Counted from the stretch's first letter, positions 24,976-33,114 are shown. The stretch is 49,369 nt of DNA from Liquorilactobacillus satsumensis DSM 16230 = JCM 12392 (GCF_001435195.1 NZ_AZFQ01000053.1:27849-77217), one strand, 5' to 3'. The notes: generated from the sequence alone by a model not told the origin. Program-made: numbers and translations.

Positions 24976-25374
24976 CTATTTCTTTTTAAGAGTAACTTTT
25001 AGAATAACACCGTCACTGCAAGGCTGCTCCCCGGCTTTATGCTGTTGTCCCGGTGCATTATGGAATGCCAAAGGAACTGGACGCGGGGCAGCTGTCTGAG
25101 CCGGCTTAGCAGCACTGCTGCTCGCACCAGCACTAACTTTTTGCACCTTTTTTGTAACTGTTTTAACAGTCTGAATATTTTTAAGCTGCGCTCCACTGTA
25201 TTTTCGCGGTTGGCTGAAATTCGTAAAAAGGAGCGAACCTGAAAAAATTACGCACACAGCAACAACACACAAAACAAAAGGCTTCCAAGAAGTTTTGGTG
25301 GATAATGCTGTATAGAGAAATATGATTGCTGCCAAAAATACTACAACAGAAATTGAAGCAAATAAGAAAAGCAT
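24976..25374 (-). CDS. Small membrane protein of unknown function
   Basis: 132 residues, not recognised. Residues 1-23 and about 31-52 are two hydrophobic helices joined by a short polar turn, followed by a basic segment and a low-complexity Ala/Ser/Pro/Lys region (GASSSAAKPAQTAAPRPVP) that probably lies outside the cell, and a C-terminal ILKVTLKKK. The ATG follows AGGAGG with good spacing, so it is probably expressed. It is the first of three minus-strand genes (this, kinase, DegV) with gaps of 91 and 103 bp. No function is proposed. Confidence 0.6.
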   Translation of the reverse strand: MLFLFASISVVVFLAAIIFLYTALSTKTSWKPFVLCVVAVCVIFSGSLLFTNFSQPRKYSGAQLKNIQTVKTVTKKVQKVSAGASSSAAKPAQTAAPRPVPLAFHNAPGQQHKAGEQPCSDGVILKVTLKKK

Positions 25375-25792
25375 TTCTACCTCCTGATTTTATCGGTACA
25401 TTTGTTTAACACTAAATTCAAAATAAATTCGAATTGTGGTGTTATCCTTATCTTGTTTAAAAGTACATATCGACTTTTAAACTATCCTATATTCCTGTGA
25501 GGGAGACTCTGTTGTAAAACAATTACAGCAGGGTCTCTTTATACAAAAAGAACTACAGGAATTAAAAAGTCCCCCGACTTTATAGTCACCCCGAATTACC
25601 TATCTTCACTTGATTAAGTTCTATCAGTTAATGTTATGCAGCTAAAATACCAACTGCACCACACTTTTTCGAATTCAACTACTACGTTAAGTATAACATT
25701 ATACAGCATACTACAAAATCTATTTCTGTTCACTGTTATTATACCCAAAAATCTTCTAAGATAAAACAAATTTTAATTTAAACTCCACTCAA
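25375..25792. other. Gene-free AT-rich stretch with one stable hairpin
   Basis: No gene is seen. The only clear structure is a hairpin, GAGACTCTG (25503-25511) with CAGGGTCTC (25529-25537, one G-T pair), which contains further pairing around CTGTTGT/ACAG and is followed on the plus strand by TTTATAC. It could be a short-RNA terminator or leader, but no convincing promoter partner was found. The remainder is AT-rich without motifs I recognise. Confidence 0.4.
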
Positions 25793-26040
25793 AAAAACGT
25801 GTTATATATTAACCTTTTCACCATTTTTCAAAGCTGTCATACTCCAAAACAATCCGCCACATCCATAGCTCATATTAGCAAAATCATAGACTGTACTCTT
25901 GGCATGTAGCAATTTAATAACGTACGCCGGTGCTAAAACATTAAATAACAGTGTCTGTCGCAATTGATAAAATTGAAATCACACCTAACCTCAGCAACAC
26001 TTTATGTTGCCAAAGATATTGAAAACCAGCCAGCTAAAAA
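25793..26040 (-). pseudogene. Remnant of an MFS transporter
   Basis: On the minus strand one frame reads LLRLGVISILSIATDT and then, after a +1 shift, LFNVLAPAYVIKLLHA, continuing with STVYDFANMSYGCGG and ending ALKNGEKVNI before a TAA. The combined stretch resembles the middle of an MFS permease, where a helix is followed by a P-x-Y segment and an A-N-M-S-Y-G-x-G-G helix. There is a stop upstream of it, a frameshift within it, and no N- or C-terminal part, so it is a dead fragment left beside merR. Recognition is by eye and only moderately secure. Confidence 0.4.
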
Positions 26041-26055
26041 GCAGCAAAATTAGTT

Positions 26056-26472
26056 TTAGTCTTCGTTAAACACGGTCCACCTATGCTGCGGTGCCCACAT
26101 GATCTGTTTTTCTCCCTTGAGTCGTGCTTGTTGATAGTACTTTAATTTTTCCGCTAACAGCTCATGTTGTCTGTGACTTTCTGCGAGCTTCGCAGCTGAT
26201 TTATCAACTTCCGCTTTCATAATCTGATAGCGTTGTTCAACTGTCGCTTCACCTTGTTCGCACAAATCAATATACTTTTTAATGTCTCTTAAGGACATGC
26301 CAGTCGTACGTAGCGCCTTGACAATTTCAACATATTCCAAATCTTTGTTTGAAAACAAACGTACATTGTGTTGGTCACGTGTAATTCTCGGAAAGAGTCC
26401 TTTTTTAGCGTAAAATCTGACTGTGTGAGGTGATAGCTGTACAATTTCTGCTACTTTTTGAATTGTATACAT
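26056..26472 (-). CDS. MerR family transcriptional regulator
   Basis: 138 residues. The N-terminal winged helix is clear: YTIQKVAEIVQLSPHTVRFYAKKGLFPRI, then a wing with VRLFSNKDLEYVEIVKALRTTGMSLRDIKKYIDL, followed by a coiled-coil dimerisation helix rich in Q, K and E (residues about 80-120). No cysteine cluster for metal binding follows, so it belongs with the small-molecule or stress-responsive members. It is divergent from the SDR gene, and the shared 76-bp region contains a classical MerR-type promoter, so it probably activates the SDR gene and controls itself. Confidence 0.92.
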   Translation of the reverse strand: MYTIQKVAEIVQLSPHTVRFYAKKGLFPRITRDQHNVRLFSNKDLEYVEIVKALRTTGMSLRDIKKYIDLCEQGEATVEQRYQIMKAEVDKSAAKLAESHRQHELLAEKLKYYQQARLKGEKQIMWAPQHRWTVFNED

Positions 26473-26485
26473 TGTGCTCCTCCTC

Positions 26486-26516
26486 TTGACTGAGAGTTAC
26501 TCTCAGGATTTATAGT
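26486..26516 (+). promoter_or_regulatory. MerR-type promoter with 19-bp spacer and perfect dyad
   Basis: TTGACT (26486-26491) and TATAGT (26511-26516) are separated by 19 bp, the over-long spacer characteristic of MerR-activated promoters. The spacer holds the perfect dyad CTGAGAG-TTA-CTCTCAG (26490-26506). The promoter drives the SDR gene, whose AGAGGAGG site follows. Confidence 0.85.
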
Positions 26517-26548
26517 AACTATTATTCAATAAGAGGAGGAAATAAACA

Positions 26549-27388
26549 ATGAAAAAGAAAGTATGGTTTGTGACTGGAACTTCAACCGGTCTTGGCAAAG
26601 AGCTTGTTAAATACCTTGTACAGCAAAAATGCAATGTCGTTGCGACTGCCAGAAATATTGCTACCATTAAAGAGTATTTGCCAAATTGGCAAGCGCTTGA
26701 TAATCTGTTGCTACTAACATTGGACATCACAGATCCACATCAAATAAAAAATGCGGTTCAAAAGTCCCTTGAAAAATGGCACACAATTGACGTACTTGTA
26801 AACAATGCCGGTTATGCCTATTTCTCACCGGTGGAAGGAGCTGCTGAAAATGAAATTGCCGCAATGTTTAAAGTTAACTTGTGGGGTGTAAAAAAAATGC
26901 TGGATGCTATACTACCAATCATGCGCCAACATAAAAGCGGACATATCCTGAATGTTTCCTCACTCGGTGGATTACGAGCCTTTGCGGGTTTTGGCTACTA
27001 TCATGCCTCTAAATTCGCACTCGAAGGTCTTTCTGAAAGTTTATCTCTAGAAGTTGCCCCTTTAGGAATTCAAGTGACCTTGGTGGAACCTGGCGATTTC
27101 AAAACTGATTTTGCAAGCCGTTCGGCAAAAGAAAATCCCAAACCACTTGCTGATTATGCCGCAACTGCTGGACAAAACATTGCAAATCTTAAAAAGTTGT
27201 CTGGTAATCAACCTGGAAATCCCGCAAAGGCAGCGAAAATCATTTATGCGTTGACTGAAGAATCCTCCAAAGCCCCTTTGCACTTATTATTAGGTCAAGA
27301 CGCGTATATTCGTGCACTGGAGAAGCTTCAGGCTATGCAGGACTCTTTCAATGAGAATTATGCACTAACGATTCAAACGGATGATTAA
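26549..27388 (+). CDS. Short-chain dehydrogenase/reductase (SDR)
   Basis: 279-residue classical SDR oxidoreductase. The cofactor motif is VTGTSTGLGKELVKYL (TGxxxGxG), with VNNAGYAYF (NNAG), the catalytic Ser in NVSSLGGLRAF and YXXXK in YYHASKFALEG. The basic/acidic selectivity residues after strand 2 (ATARN) suggest NADP preference. The start ATG has AGAGGAGG eight bases upstream. It is divergent from merR and under the MerR-type promoter; the substrate may be the electrophile or carbonyl that the regulator senses. A hairpin repeat unit starts at the base after the stop codon. Confidence 0.92.
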   Translation: MKKKVWFVTGTSTGLGKELVKYLVQQKCNVVATARNIATIKEYLPNWQALDNLLLLTLDITDPHQIKNAVQKSLEKWHTIDVLVNNAGYAYFSPVEGAAENEIAAMFKVNLWGVKKMLDAILPIMRQHKSGHILNVSSLGGLRAFAGFGYYHASKFALEGLSESLSLEVAPLGIQVTLVEPGDFKTDFASRSAKENPKPLADYAATAGQNIANLKKLSGNQPGNPAKAAKIIYALTEESSKAPLHLLLGQDAYIRALEKLQAMQDSFNENYALTIQTDD

Positions 27389-27550
27389 GCAGCAAGTGCG
27401 ACAACCACTGGGAGCCTTTGAGCACTAACAACAAATTACAAAATAGACGGGCTGTGTCTATGCGTAATTTGTTGTTAGGCGCAGAAGGCTGGTGATTGGA
27501 GCACGTTAATAGAAGTACCAATGCAACGCTTTCCTCGACAGCTATGGCGT
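27389..27550. repeat. Array B: one beta-type hairpin repeat plus a fragment
   Basis: The unit at 27389-27509 has a 15-bp perfect stem, CTAACAACAAATTAC (27425-27439) with its complement at 27464-27478, and ends GGAGCACGTTAAT. A second start, AGAAGTACC at 27510, decays within about 40 bases. Roughly 55 bases (from CTTTGAGCACTAACAACAAA onward) are identical to the last unit of array C. It separates the SDR gene from the convergent shikimate dehydrogenase gene. Confidence 0.8.
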
Positions 27551-27585
27551 GCAGTCTTTAAAAATTTAGAGTTCTTCACCTGAAC

Positions 27586-28452
27586 TTAAAACAACAGTTT
27601 TCTAATATAATCTACTGGCATTTTTGCACCCGTCCATAAATTAAATGCTGCTGCCCCTTGTTCAAGCATCATCTCCAAGCCATTAAAAACATGCTTGACT
27701 CCCGCTGCGTGCGCGACAGTCATCAATTTTGTTACGCGCGGAGCATAGACAGTGTCGTAAACAATCATATCTTTGCGAAACCAAGCTGGATCACTAACTA
27801 ATGTTTTATCTTCTAGTGGTTTCATCCCTACACCTGTAGCATCACAGTAGATCATTGAAGAAGCAATCTCTTGTTTAAAAGCATTCTGCTCAGTAATCTC
27901 AAATAAAACAGCATGACAGTCGGTTTTTTGATTGATAGTGGCAGTCATTCGTTGTGCATTCTTCCAAGTTTGATCATGACGATTGAAAATCGAAATTTCT
28001 TTTACACCATCTAAGGCAGCTTGAATTCCAATCGCCGTTCCCGCACCCCCGGCACCTGCCAACGTCATTTTTTCGCCACGAATATCTAGTCCTGCATTGG
28101 CCAAGGATTGCATAAAGCCAATTCCGTCCGTTGTATATCCGGTCAATACGCCATGATCATTCACAATTGTATTAACTGCACCGATTAATTCCGCTGCCGG
28201 ATCTAATTTATCTAACAGCGGAAGCACCTTTTGCTTATTTGGCATCGATACATTTGAGCCGCGCATCTCAAGTGTCCGGATAGCGTCAACTGCGCCGGTA
28301 AGTTTTTCATTGTCAATTTCAAAAACTAAGTATGCATAGTTCAAACCTAGTTTTGCAAAGGCACTATTATGCATTGTTGGCGACAGCGAATGCCGAATTG
28401 GATCCGCCATTAAACCGATTAAAAGCGTATGTCCATCAAGTCGATCTTTCAT
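27586..28452 (-). CDS. aroE: Shikimate/quinate dehydrogenase (YdiB-like AroE family)
   Basis: 288 residues. Substrate domain: ADPIRHSLSPTMHN; catalytic Lys73 in the motif GSNVSMPNKQ; Asp109 in GYTTDGIGF; nucleotide-binding loop in LAGAGGAGTAIG; C-terminal FNGLEMMLEQGAAAF. The SMPNKQ form of the lysine motif is that of YdiB-type shikimate/quinate dehydrogenases rather than of typical biosynthetic AroE (NVTxPxK). Divergent from aroD, which lies next to an MFS gene: the same trio (ydiN-ydiB-aroD) occurs in E. coli. A role in quinate/shikimate use, or reduction as electron acceptor, is therefore as likely as biosynthesis; a true biosynthetic aroE may exist elsewhere. Confidence 0.9.
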   Translation of the reverse strand: MKDRLDGHTLLIGLMADPIRHSLSPTMHNSAFAKLGLNYAYLVFEIDNEKLTGAVDAIRTLEMRGSNVSMPNKQKVLPLLDKLDPAAELIGAVNTIVNDHGVLTGYTTDGIGFMQSLANAGLDIRGEKMTLAGAGGAGTAIGIQAALDGVKEISIFNRHDQTWKNAQRMTATINQKTDCHAVLFEITEQNAFKQEIASSMIYCDATGVGMKPLEDKTLVSDPAWFRKDMIVYDTVYAPRVTKLMTVAHAAGVKHVFNGLEMMLEQGAAAFNLWTGAKMPVDYIRKLLF

Positions 28453-28601
28453 TAAAAAAAACTCCTTTTGAATTTATAATTAATATTAAAACAAATATTT
28501 TAGTTTGATTTAAGCAATGGTGGACTAGCAAAACCCCATTGCTTTTTGCTTCAGCCTGTTGTTACACTAAATAAAATACAACAGAAAGAGGATGTCCTAT
28601 A

Positions 28602-29360
28602 ATGCTCAAAAAACTCCAAGTCAAACAAACACTTTTCAAATCCGGTGAAACCAAAATTGCCGTTCCTTTGACAGCACCAACCCCCAAAAAACTGCTTGAA
28701 GAAGCAAGGAAAGCTGTTGCTGCAAAGCCAGATGTAATCGAGTGGCGAATCGATTTTTATAAAAATGTATTGGATCAGCAAGAATACCGCAACACACAAC
28801 AGCAGTTAATCCACATCTTAGGGAAAATCCCCTTGCTAACAACCTTCAGAACGCAACATGAAGGTGGAGTTGCACCGCTCAGCGATGAACAGTATTTTAA
28901 ACTGATGCAATGGATCAGCTTAAATCAACTGACCGACCTCCTTGACCTAGAGCTTAACCGTGATGCATCACAAACCATTCCAATTATTTCTGCTGCCCAT
29001 CGTGCCGGCTTGAAAATTATTATCAGCAACCATGAATTTCAGCAAACTCCGTCTGAAGAAGAAATTATCACACGTTTGCAGCAGATGGCCACAATGCATG
29101 CAGATATTGCTAAAATTGCGGTTATGCCCAAAAACGCAGCTGATGTACTAACATTGTTAAACGCCACCTATCACGCAGATCAGCAAATTAGTATTCCACT
29201 TATCACGATGGCAATGGGGCAATTAGGTAAACTTTCCCGCATTTCGGGTTCACTCTTTGGTTCTGTTCTTTCATTTGCCAGTGTTGGAGAAGCTTCTGCC
29301 CCCGGGCAACTAACTGCTGCTACGTTACGCAAAGCACTAGAAATGCTTTCGGCTAAATAG
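28602..29360 (+). CDS. aroD: Type I 3-dehydroquinate dehydratase
   Basis: 252 residues. Interconverts 3-dehydroquinate and 3-dehydroshikimate through a Schiff-base lysine. The fold-defining stretches are visible: IAVPLTAPTPKKLLEEA at the start, DVIEWRIDFY, LLTTFRTQHEGG, the active-site His in IISNHEFQQTP and the Schiff-base Lys in IAKIAVMPKN, with ITMAMGQLGKLSRISG and FGSVLSFAS at the end. Ribosome site is AGAAAGAGG upstream of the ATG. It runs divergently from the YdiB-like gene and converges on the MFS gene with a gap of only 11 bp and no terminator. Confidence 0.95.
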   Translation: MLKKLQVKQTLFKSGETKIAVPLTAPTPKKLLEEARKAVAAKPDVIEWRIDFYKNVLDQQEYRNTQQQLIHILGKIPLLTTFRTQHEGGVAPLSDEQYFKLMQWISLNQLTDLLDLELNRDASQTIPIISAAHRAGLKIIISNHEFQQTPSEEEIITRLQQMATMHADIAKIAVMPKNAADVLTLLNATYHADQQISIPLITMAMGQLGKLSRISGSLFGSVLSFASVGEASAPGQLTAATLRKALEMLSAK

Positions 29361-29371
29361 AAGTGCGATCT

Positions 29372-30604
29372 TTATTTAATATTTGTAGGCAAGCGCCTAT
29401 TGACTGTCTGACGTAAGAAGCTGGCAACCTTTGAAGTCTCCAGTAAAAGTGCAGTCACAATCACCAAGGCCGCCCCAAGCGCACCTACCAAGACATCAAA
29501 GTTCATTACTGCATATAAATTAATCTTAGACAACATCCCTGTTACTAGTGGAATTGTAAATGCCGCAACACTGCCAAACATAAAATATAACCCTGTGATA
29601 ACGCCCTTATGTTTTGGAAACATCTGCAACAACAAGTTCAATGCAACTTGGAGTACTCCACCTGCAGCCGAAAAGCCAAAAATAAACGCCGCAAGCGATG
29701 TGACCCACACAACAGATGCATGGATAACTACTAACAATGCCAGTAAAGAAAGCACATTCATTGCAACCAGAATCTTGTTTTTGGAAACGTTGAATTTTAA
29801 TAACGTGAAGATTACCAAGACCCCAGTAATTGAACCTGTACTGTAAAGCGACAGCAATGCATGTGCAGCTAGACCTGAATAGCCCAGCTCTTTTGTAGCA
29901 AAAAGACTGATCCATTGAGTGAACAGAATCATCAATGCCATCGTAGTATAACCATAAATCGACAATGCAATTGTAGCCGCAATACGCCGTGCTTTTGAAA
30001 CTGGCTGCTGCTCTTCAAGTTCTGCAGGCTGTTCACTATTTTGGGCTGGAAATTTGGTCCCAGCTAATAAAAAGAAATTGAACAACAGTATCACCGCAAC
30101 AATCATAAATGACCAACCGTACCATAATGCGTGTATATCTAGGAAAACAATGAACAACGGTAGAATAAACTCACCAACGGCAACGAAAGCTTTAATAAAG
30201 ACACTTGAAGCATCTGAATTACCGCCCATCTCCATAAATGTCGGATAAGTTCCCGAATCTAATGCTGAATTCGCGACCCCTGCCAAAATTGTCAACAAGT
30301 ATGCAACTTGAATACTATGTGTAAACGGAATTCCAATAAAGAAAATCATGTAGCTTAAAATTCCCAAGGAAATTAATTGTTTACGTCCAAAGCGATCTGA
30401 AAGGTAGCCAAACAAAAAATATGAAAGCAAGCGCCCAATGCCAATTCCAGAAACTACATATGAAACGGTCGCAAGTGGTACATTCCAAAATTTTTCTAAA
30501 GACTGCATGTTTTGTGTTAAAATAATTAACCCAATTCCGTGAACTAAGTAATTCAAGTATAAGCTTAAAGCTAATCTGCGCTGATTGCTGCGTGTCGTTG
30601 CCAT
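29372..30604 (-). CDS. MFS transporter, YdiN-like, probably for shikimate/quinate or aromatic compounds
   Basis: About 411 residues with 12 predicted helices. The MFS signature between helices 2 and 3 is FGYLSDRFGRKQLI. GTYPTFMEMGG in the first half and a central cytoplasmic loop with NSEQPAELEEQQ are visible. Position beside aroD and a YdiB-like gene matches E. coli ydiN-ydiB-aroD, pointing to quinate/shikimate or another aromatic precursor; this is inference from context. AGGAGG is ten bases before the ATG. The gene is preceded by an attenuator whose leader peptide is dense in Tyr, Trp and Phe codons, so expression should respond to aromatic amino-acid supply. Confidence 0.82.
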   Translation of the reverse strand: MATTRSNQRRLALSLYLNYLVHGIGLIILTQNMQSLEKFWNVPLATVSYVVSGIGIGRLLSYFLFGYLSDRFGRKQLISLGILSYMIFFIGIPFTHSIQVAYLLTILAGVANSALDSGTYPTFMEMGGNSDASSVFIKAFVAVGEFILPLFIVFLDIHALWYGWSFMIVAVILLFNFFLLAGTKFPAQNSEQPAELEEQQPVSKARRIAATIALSIYGYTTMALMILFTQWISLFATKELGYSGLAAHALLSLYSTGSITGVLVIFTLLKFNVSKNKILVAMNVLSLLALLVVIHASVVWVTSLAAFIFGFSAAGGVLQVALNLLLQMFPKHKGVITGLYFMFGSVAAFTIPLVTGMLSKINLYAVMNFDVLVGALGAALVIVTALLLETSKVASFLRQTVNRRLPTNIK

Positions 30605-30633
30605 CAAATAAATTCCTCCTAAATGTAAAGTAC

Positions 30634-30796
30634 AAAAAAAGCCAACTGGACTAAGAATCCAGTTGGCAATTCTTTACTACATACGTAAAAGAATTAACTT
30701 ATCCAACTAGACTCAGACGTCTAGCTGGCAACAACCAAAGGTAACGGTTAGCTCCTGTTAGACGCGAACGCGTGGGCGCCCGCATCTCAGCAGGCG
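30634..30796 (-). promoter_or_regulatory. Predicted attenuator with competing stems upstream of the YdiN-like MFS gene
   Basis: Read on the minus strand: segment 1 (30719-30728), segment 2 (30703-30712), segment 3 (30658-30666) and segment 4 (30641-30650). 1:2 pair over 10 bases with one G-U; 2:3 pair over 9 bases with one G-U, enclosing a further stem (AATTCTTT/AAAGAATT); 3:4 form a 10-bp terminator followed by seven T (30634-30640). Bases 30729-30735 next to segment 1 pair with leader codons 6-8 (30835-30841), and 30744-30750 pair with codons 13-15 (30813-30819). A stable GC hairpin (30776-30797) ends at the leader stop codon. Confidence 0.7.
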
Positions 30797-30856
30797 CTAC
30801 CTAAACCAGGCATAACCGTAATAATACGCATTAAGTTGTTGGACAAATTTTGTCAT
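30797..30856 (-). CDS. Aromatic leader peptide (19 residues)
   Basis: ATG at 30854-30856 follows AAAGGAAT; the frame encodes MTKFVQQLNAYYYGYAWFR and stops with TAG at 30797-30799. Six of the residues from 11 to 18 are aromatic: four Tyr, one Trp and one Phe. Such a run of related codons just before alternative RNA stems is the hallmark of ribosome-mediated attenuation, here sensing aromatic amino acids together rather than one of them. It is too short to be anything but a leader. I do not recall this leader being described for an MFS gene, but have run no search. Confidence 0.75.
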   Translation of the reverse strand: MTKFVQQLNAYYYGYAWFR

Positions 30857-30888
30857 AATTAAATTCCTTTCATTTACTCAATGGCTAA

Positions 30889-30917
30889 ATTAAAACATAA
30901 TAATAAATGTTCGTCAA
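30889..30917 (-). promoter_or_regulatory. Promoter of the aromatic leader/MFS transcript
   Basis: Minus-strand TTGACG (30912-30917) and TTTAAT (30889-30894), spacer 17 bp, about 33 bases upstream of the leader-peptide ATG. The remaining 30918-31102 is AT-rich with nothing recognised. Confidence 0.65.
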
Positions 30918-31102
30918 CCATAATTTTATTTTTTTAAGCTGCAAACAATTTCCCCAGTTGTTCTAAAGTATAATTCCTGCTAAACCATGACTTGTCACTT
31001 TTCTTTTACCTAATTAGTCATACAGTTTGATCGGGTAGCTAACAGTTGGCTTTCAATTTAAATTTTTATTAAATTAAATAGTTCTCATTTTAAAGCAAAA
31101 AG

Positions 31103-32137
31103 CTAGAACAAGAATTTGCTGGCAAGCACGACTGCGACCATCAGGACACAAGAAGATAGAAAAGCTGCTAAGAATGCTTTACCACCCCGCTGAACAATCA
31201 CTTTAAAATTAACACTCATTCCTAAAGCAGCCATTGCCATTCCGAGTAAAATGTAGGCTAATTGAACTAATCCAGCCAGCATAGCTGCAGAAAACGGCAA
31301 AAAAGTGCCTAAGATACTTGTCAAGATAAAGCCTACCATAAACCAAGGAATTGGTAGTTTAGCCTTCTCACCGGTTTGTGCAGAAGTACCTTTAGTTGTT
31401 CTTTGATACCAAATACCAACTAAAAGTGCAACCGGAGCCAGCAAGAGAACACGTGAAAGTTTAGTAATAATTGCGGTATCCAAAGCAACTGGGCCAGCTG
31501 CACTTCCAGCAGCAACTGCATGCGCTATCTCATGCAATGAACCCCCAGTTAACACTCCGAATTGTGTAGGTGTCATATGTATTAATGGTTTTAATCCAAT
31601 TTCAATTAATGTAAAAACAGTTCCCAAAATACAAACGATTGCAACTGCTAAAACTTCATTTTCCGCTTGTCTTTCTCTTTTTTCTGCTGGCACTTTGATC
31701 TGTGGGGAAACACCCATAATTGCAGCAGCACCGCAAATACTTGAACCTGTCGCAGCAAGAATTGCAAGCTCTTTTTCTACCCCGAATTTGCGTGAAACCC
31801 AATAAGTCAAGGTAATCATTCCAGCAACAATACAGATAGCTAATAAAATTGACTTAACTCCTGCTTGAGCCAGTTGAATCAGATTTAACTTAAATCCCAA
31901 CAGAATAATTCCAAGACGTAAAAATTTATTCGAGATAAATCCGGTCCCATCCTGCGCTCCACTCAATAAAACTGGACTAGTGTGCAGTAACATTCCTAAC
32001 AGCAATGCAAGAACTAACGCACCTACTAGCGATAAATACGGTAGCTGAGCTAAAAAAGAACCAGCGAATGCACAGACGAGTGTCAACCCAAATGAAAGCC
32101 AAAACCCGCTTTTTTTAAAGATACTAATTATTGTCAT
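31103..32137 (-). CDS. YeiH/UPF0324 family membrane protein
   Basis: About 344 residues, roughly ten helices. Family features: LALLLGMLLHTSPVL near the start, FLRLGIILLGFKLNL, the GSSICGAAAIMG stretch, and GGSLHEIAHAVAAGSAAG in the second half. Members are annotated as putative sulfate exporters, but the substrate is not firmly known. GGGAGGAAG precedes ATG 32135-32137; seven upstream codons are rejected. Divergent from a LysR gene, as with yeiH/yeiE in E. coli, so the LysR protein is probably its activator. The 110-bp intergenic region contains the AT-rich imperfect dyad ATTATTGCATAAT near 32208-32220, a candidate operator. Confidence 0.88.
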   Translation of the reverse strand: MTIISIFKKSGFWLSFGLTLVCAFAGSFLAQLPYLSLVGALVLALLLGMLLHTSPVLLSGAQDGTGFISNKFLRLGIILLGFKLNLIQLAQAGVKSILLAICIVAGMITLTYWVSRKFGVEKELAILAATGSSICGAAAIMGVSPQIKVPAEKRERQAENEVLAVAIVCILGTVFTLIEIGLKPLIHMTPTQFGVLTGGSLHEIAHAVAAGSAAGPVALDTAIITKLSRVLLLAPVALLVGIWYQRTTKGTSAQTGEKAKLPIPWFMVGFILTSILGTFLPFSAAMLAGLVQLAYILLGMAMAALGMSVNFKVIVQRGGKAFLAAFLSSCVLMVAVVLASKFLF

Positions 32138-32247
32138 GATACTTCCTCCCTTAAGCAATACTTAAAGTATACCCGCCATCTTGCATAACTTAAAATAATA
32201 GTTTATTATTGCATAATAATTTACACTTATATAAAGGAATTGATTAA

Positions 32248-33114
32248 ATGCTTACTCAACCCTACATTACATTTTTATCACTGACACAAACTCTTTCATA
32301 TACTCAAACGGCGCAACATTTATTCATCACTCAACCCGCAGTTTCTCAGCAAATTCAACGTTTAGAAAGCGAGTTGAAGCTAAAGTTAGTTGAGTATCAT
32401 CGTCCGCATTTACTGATTACTCCTGCAGGGCTGCAACTGGCTGATTTTCTCCAAAGAACCAATGTTCAAGCTGAGCAACTCTTACAGCAGCTGCAAACAC
32501 CTAAAAAAGCGCAAAAAATCACCTTTAGTGCCACACTTTCTTTAAGTGAATTCTTGGTTCCTGAAATCATCAAGAAAATGTCAGCACAAGGTGATTTTAC
32601 CAAAATAAACTGTCGCGTCGGAAATACACAACAATCTCTGGCTGCAATTAAGAAAGGACAAAGTCAATTCGCCCTGATTGAAGGTAATTTTGACAAAAGT
32701 GAGTTTGACTACCAGGTTATTCGTTCAGAACCTTTCAGTGCAGTCGTGTCTAAACTCCATCCCTTAGCCAAAAGAAAGTCCTTGTCTTGGTCGGAGTTGC
32801 TGCATGTTCCGTTAATTGTCAGAGAAACGGGCTCCGGTTCTCGCGAGATTCTAGCCAGCTTAGCTTACGCAGAAAACATTAGTCTACATGATTTCACTCA
32901 AATTATCACGGTCTCTGAGCCTGTCTTGATTCGTCAATTACTGCTGCAAAATGTTGGCGTCAGTTTCTTGTATCATTCTCTAATTGGAAGGCAGCTTGCC
33001 CAAGGAGAACTCGTTGAATTACCGCTGGCAAATGGGCGCACGACGCATGATCTTTACTTAGTCTATCCTAAGGGAAGCTATTTTAAGCAAGATTATGAAC
33101 GTTGGTTAAAATAA
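32248..33114 (+). CDS. LysR family transcriptional regulator (YeiE/CysB-like position)
   Basis: 288 residues. The N-terminal winged helix is plain: FLSLTQTLSYTQTAQHLFITQPAVSQQIQRLESELKLKL reads as the canonical LysR HTH (key residues A, Q, P, A, S and L-E). It is followed by a periplasmic-binding-like effector domain beginning KITFSATLSLSEFLVPEI and ending in HDLYLVYPKGSYF. Divergent from yeiH, 110 bp apart; LysR proteins normally control the divergent gene. The start ATG follows AAAGGA. Repeat array C begins at the last base of its stop codon. Confidence 0.93.
   Translation: MLTQPYITFLSLTQTLSYTQTAQHLFITQPAVSQQIQRLESELKLKLVEYHRPHLLITPAGLQLADFLQRTNVQAEQLLQQLQTPKKAQKITFSATLSLSEFLVPEIIKKMSAQGDFTKINCRVGNTQQSLAAIKKGQSQFALIEGNFDKSEFDYQVIRSEPFSAVVSKLHPLAKRKSLSWSELLHVPLIVRETGSGSREILASLAYAENISLHDFTQIITVSEPVLIRQLLLQNVGVSFLYHSLIGRQLAQGELVELPLANGRTTHDLYLVYPKGSYFKQDYERWLK

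Noticed and set aside
25503-25537. Hairpin as a T-box or riboswitch
   Set aside because: No T-box core, no specifier stem and no downstream gene in the right orientation and distance; left only as an unassigned hairpin.
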